A DNA stretch of 5,638 nucleotides from Oscillospiraceae bacterium (GTDB lineage: Bacteria > Bacillota_A > Clostridia > Oscillospirales > Ruminococcaceae). Shown here piece after piece: positions 5,597 through 5,638 of the stretch; the stretch's first letter is position 1; every line of letters starts with the position of its first letter. The notes beneath the pieces are model-generated. The model was not told the DNA's origin. It saw only the letters and a list, made by a program, of their open reading frames with translations, and ran no database searches. Location of the stretch: contig JAFWUX010000199.1 of assembly GCA_017523995.1 (NCBI GenBank), forward strand, positions 1 to 5,638, in the 5' to 3' direction. The translations under genes were made by a program, and so were the position numbers.

Positions 5597-5638
5597 TTCA
5601 AAGCAGTCATTCGAACAATATGTAAAAATGTTATGTCA
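5533..5638 (+). CDS. Possible 5' end of a further gene (candidate permease), partial
   Basis: A forward frame is open from ATG 5533 to the right edge (MIYKILINEKTGTPKRPQ then MNDFSKQSFEQYVKMLC). The second ATG at 5587 is the alternative start and gives MNDFSKQSFEQYVKMLC. Neither ATG has a convincing ribosome site; the stretch is much richer in A and T than the genes to its left. An ABC-2 permease is expected here because the ATPase upstream has no membrane partner in the window, and a short soluble, amphipathic N-terminus before the first membrane helix would fit. Too little is visible to confirm either the gene or its product. Confidence 0.35.

Noticed and set aside
5588..5612. Inverted repeat GAATGA / TCATTC as a terminator for the ABC unit
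   Set aside because: Six pairs that are mostly A-T, a 13-base loop and no T run behind it; it also lies within a possible reading frame.

Overview
The window looks like chromosomal DNA of a GC-rich Clostridia-type Firmicute, most likely a gut Ruminococcus/Oscillospiraceae relative. This rests on the all-forward, tightly packed gene order, the strong GGAGG-type ribosome sites, a YtrA-type GntR/ABC cassette, and a carboxyspermidine-type polyamine route combined with agmatine deiminase. The genus is an inference from protein style and was not tested by any search. Nothing mobile, no tRNA or rRNA and no CRISPR array was seen.

Region 1 (1-4040) is the 3' part of a polyamine-biosynthesis operon. 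It opens with the C-terminal part of a carboxy(nor)spermidine dehydrogenase of the saccharopine dehydrogenase family. The next gene is nspC (carboxynorspermidine/carboxyspermidine decarboxylase), whose start overlaps the previous stop by one base. Three less expected genes follow: a GNAT acetyltransferase, an SseB-domain protein and a 125-residue protein of unknown function. The last gene is agmatine deiminase (aguA). A strong Rho-independent terminator at 4095-4135 closes the unit. Together the dehydrogenase and decarboxylase would turn putrescine plus aspartate semialdehyde into spermidine (or diaminopropane into norspermidine) without S-adenosylmethionine. AguA would convert agmatine to N-carbamoylputrescine, a precursor of the putrescine used. 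The next enzyme, N-carbamoylputrescine amidase (aguB), is not in the window.

Region 2 (about 4166-5638) is a separate transcription unit. A near-consensus sigma-A promoter (TTGACA, 17-base spacer, TATACT) is surrounded by three short inverted repeats that look like regulator binding sites. It drives a small YtrA-type GntR repressor and, overlapping it by 8 bases, an ABC-2-type ATPase. This is the usual arrangement of a self-regulated, ligand-induced ABC exporter cassette. The last 125 bases are AT-rich and may hold the beginning of the membrane permease, but the reading frame start is not clear.

I see no clearly new biological system. The points most worth a second look are the three-gene insert in the polyamine operon, the operator cluster over the GntR promoter, and the ambiguous repeated start region at the right edge.
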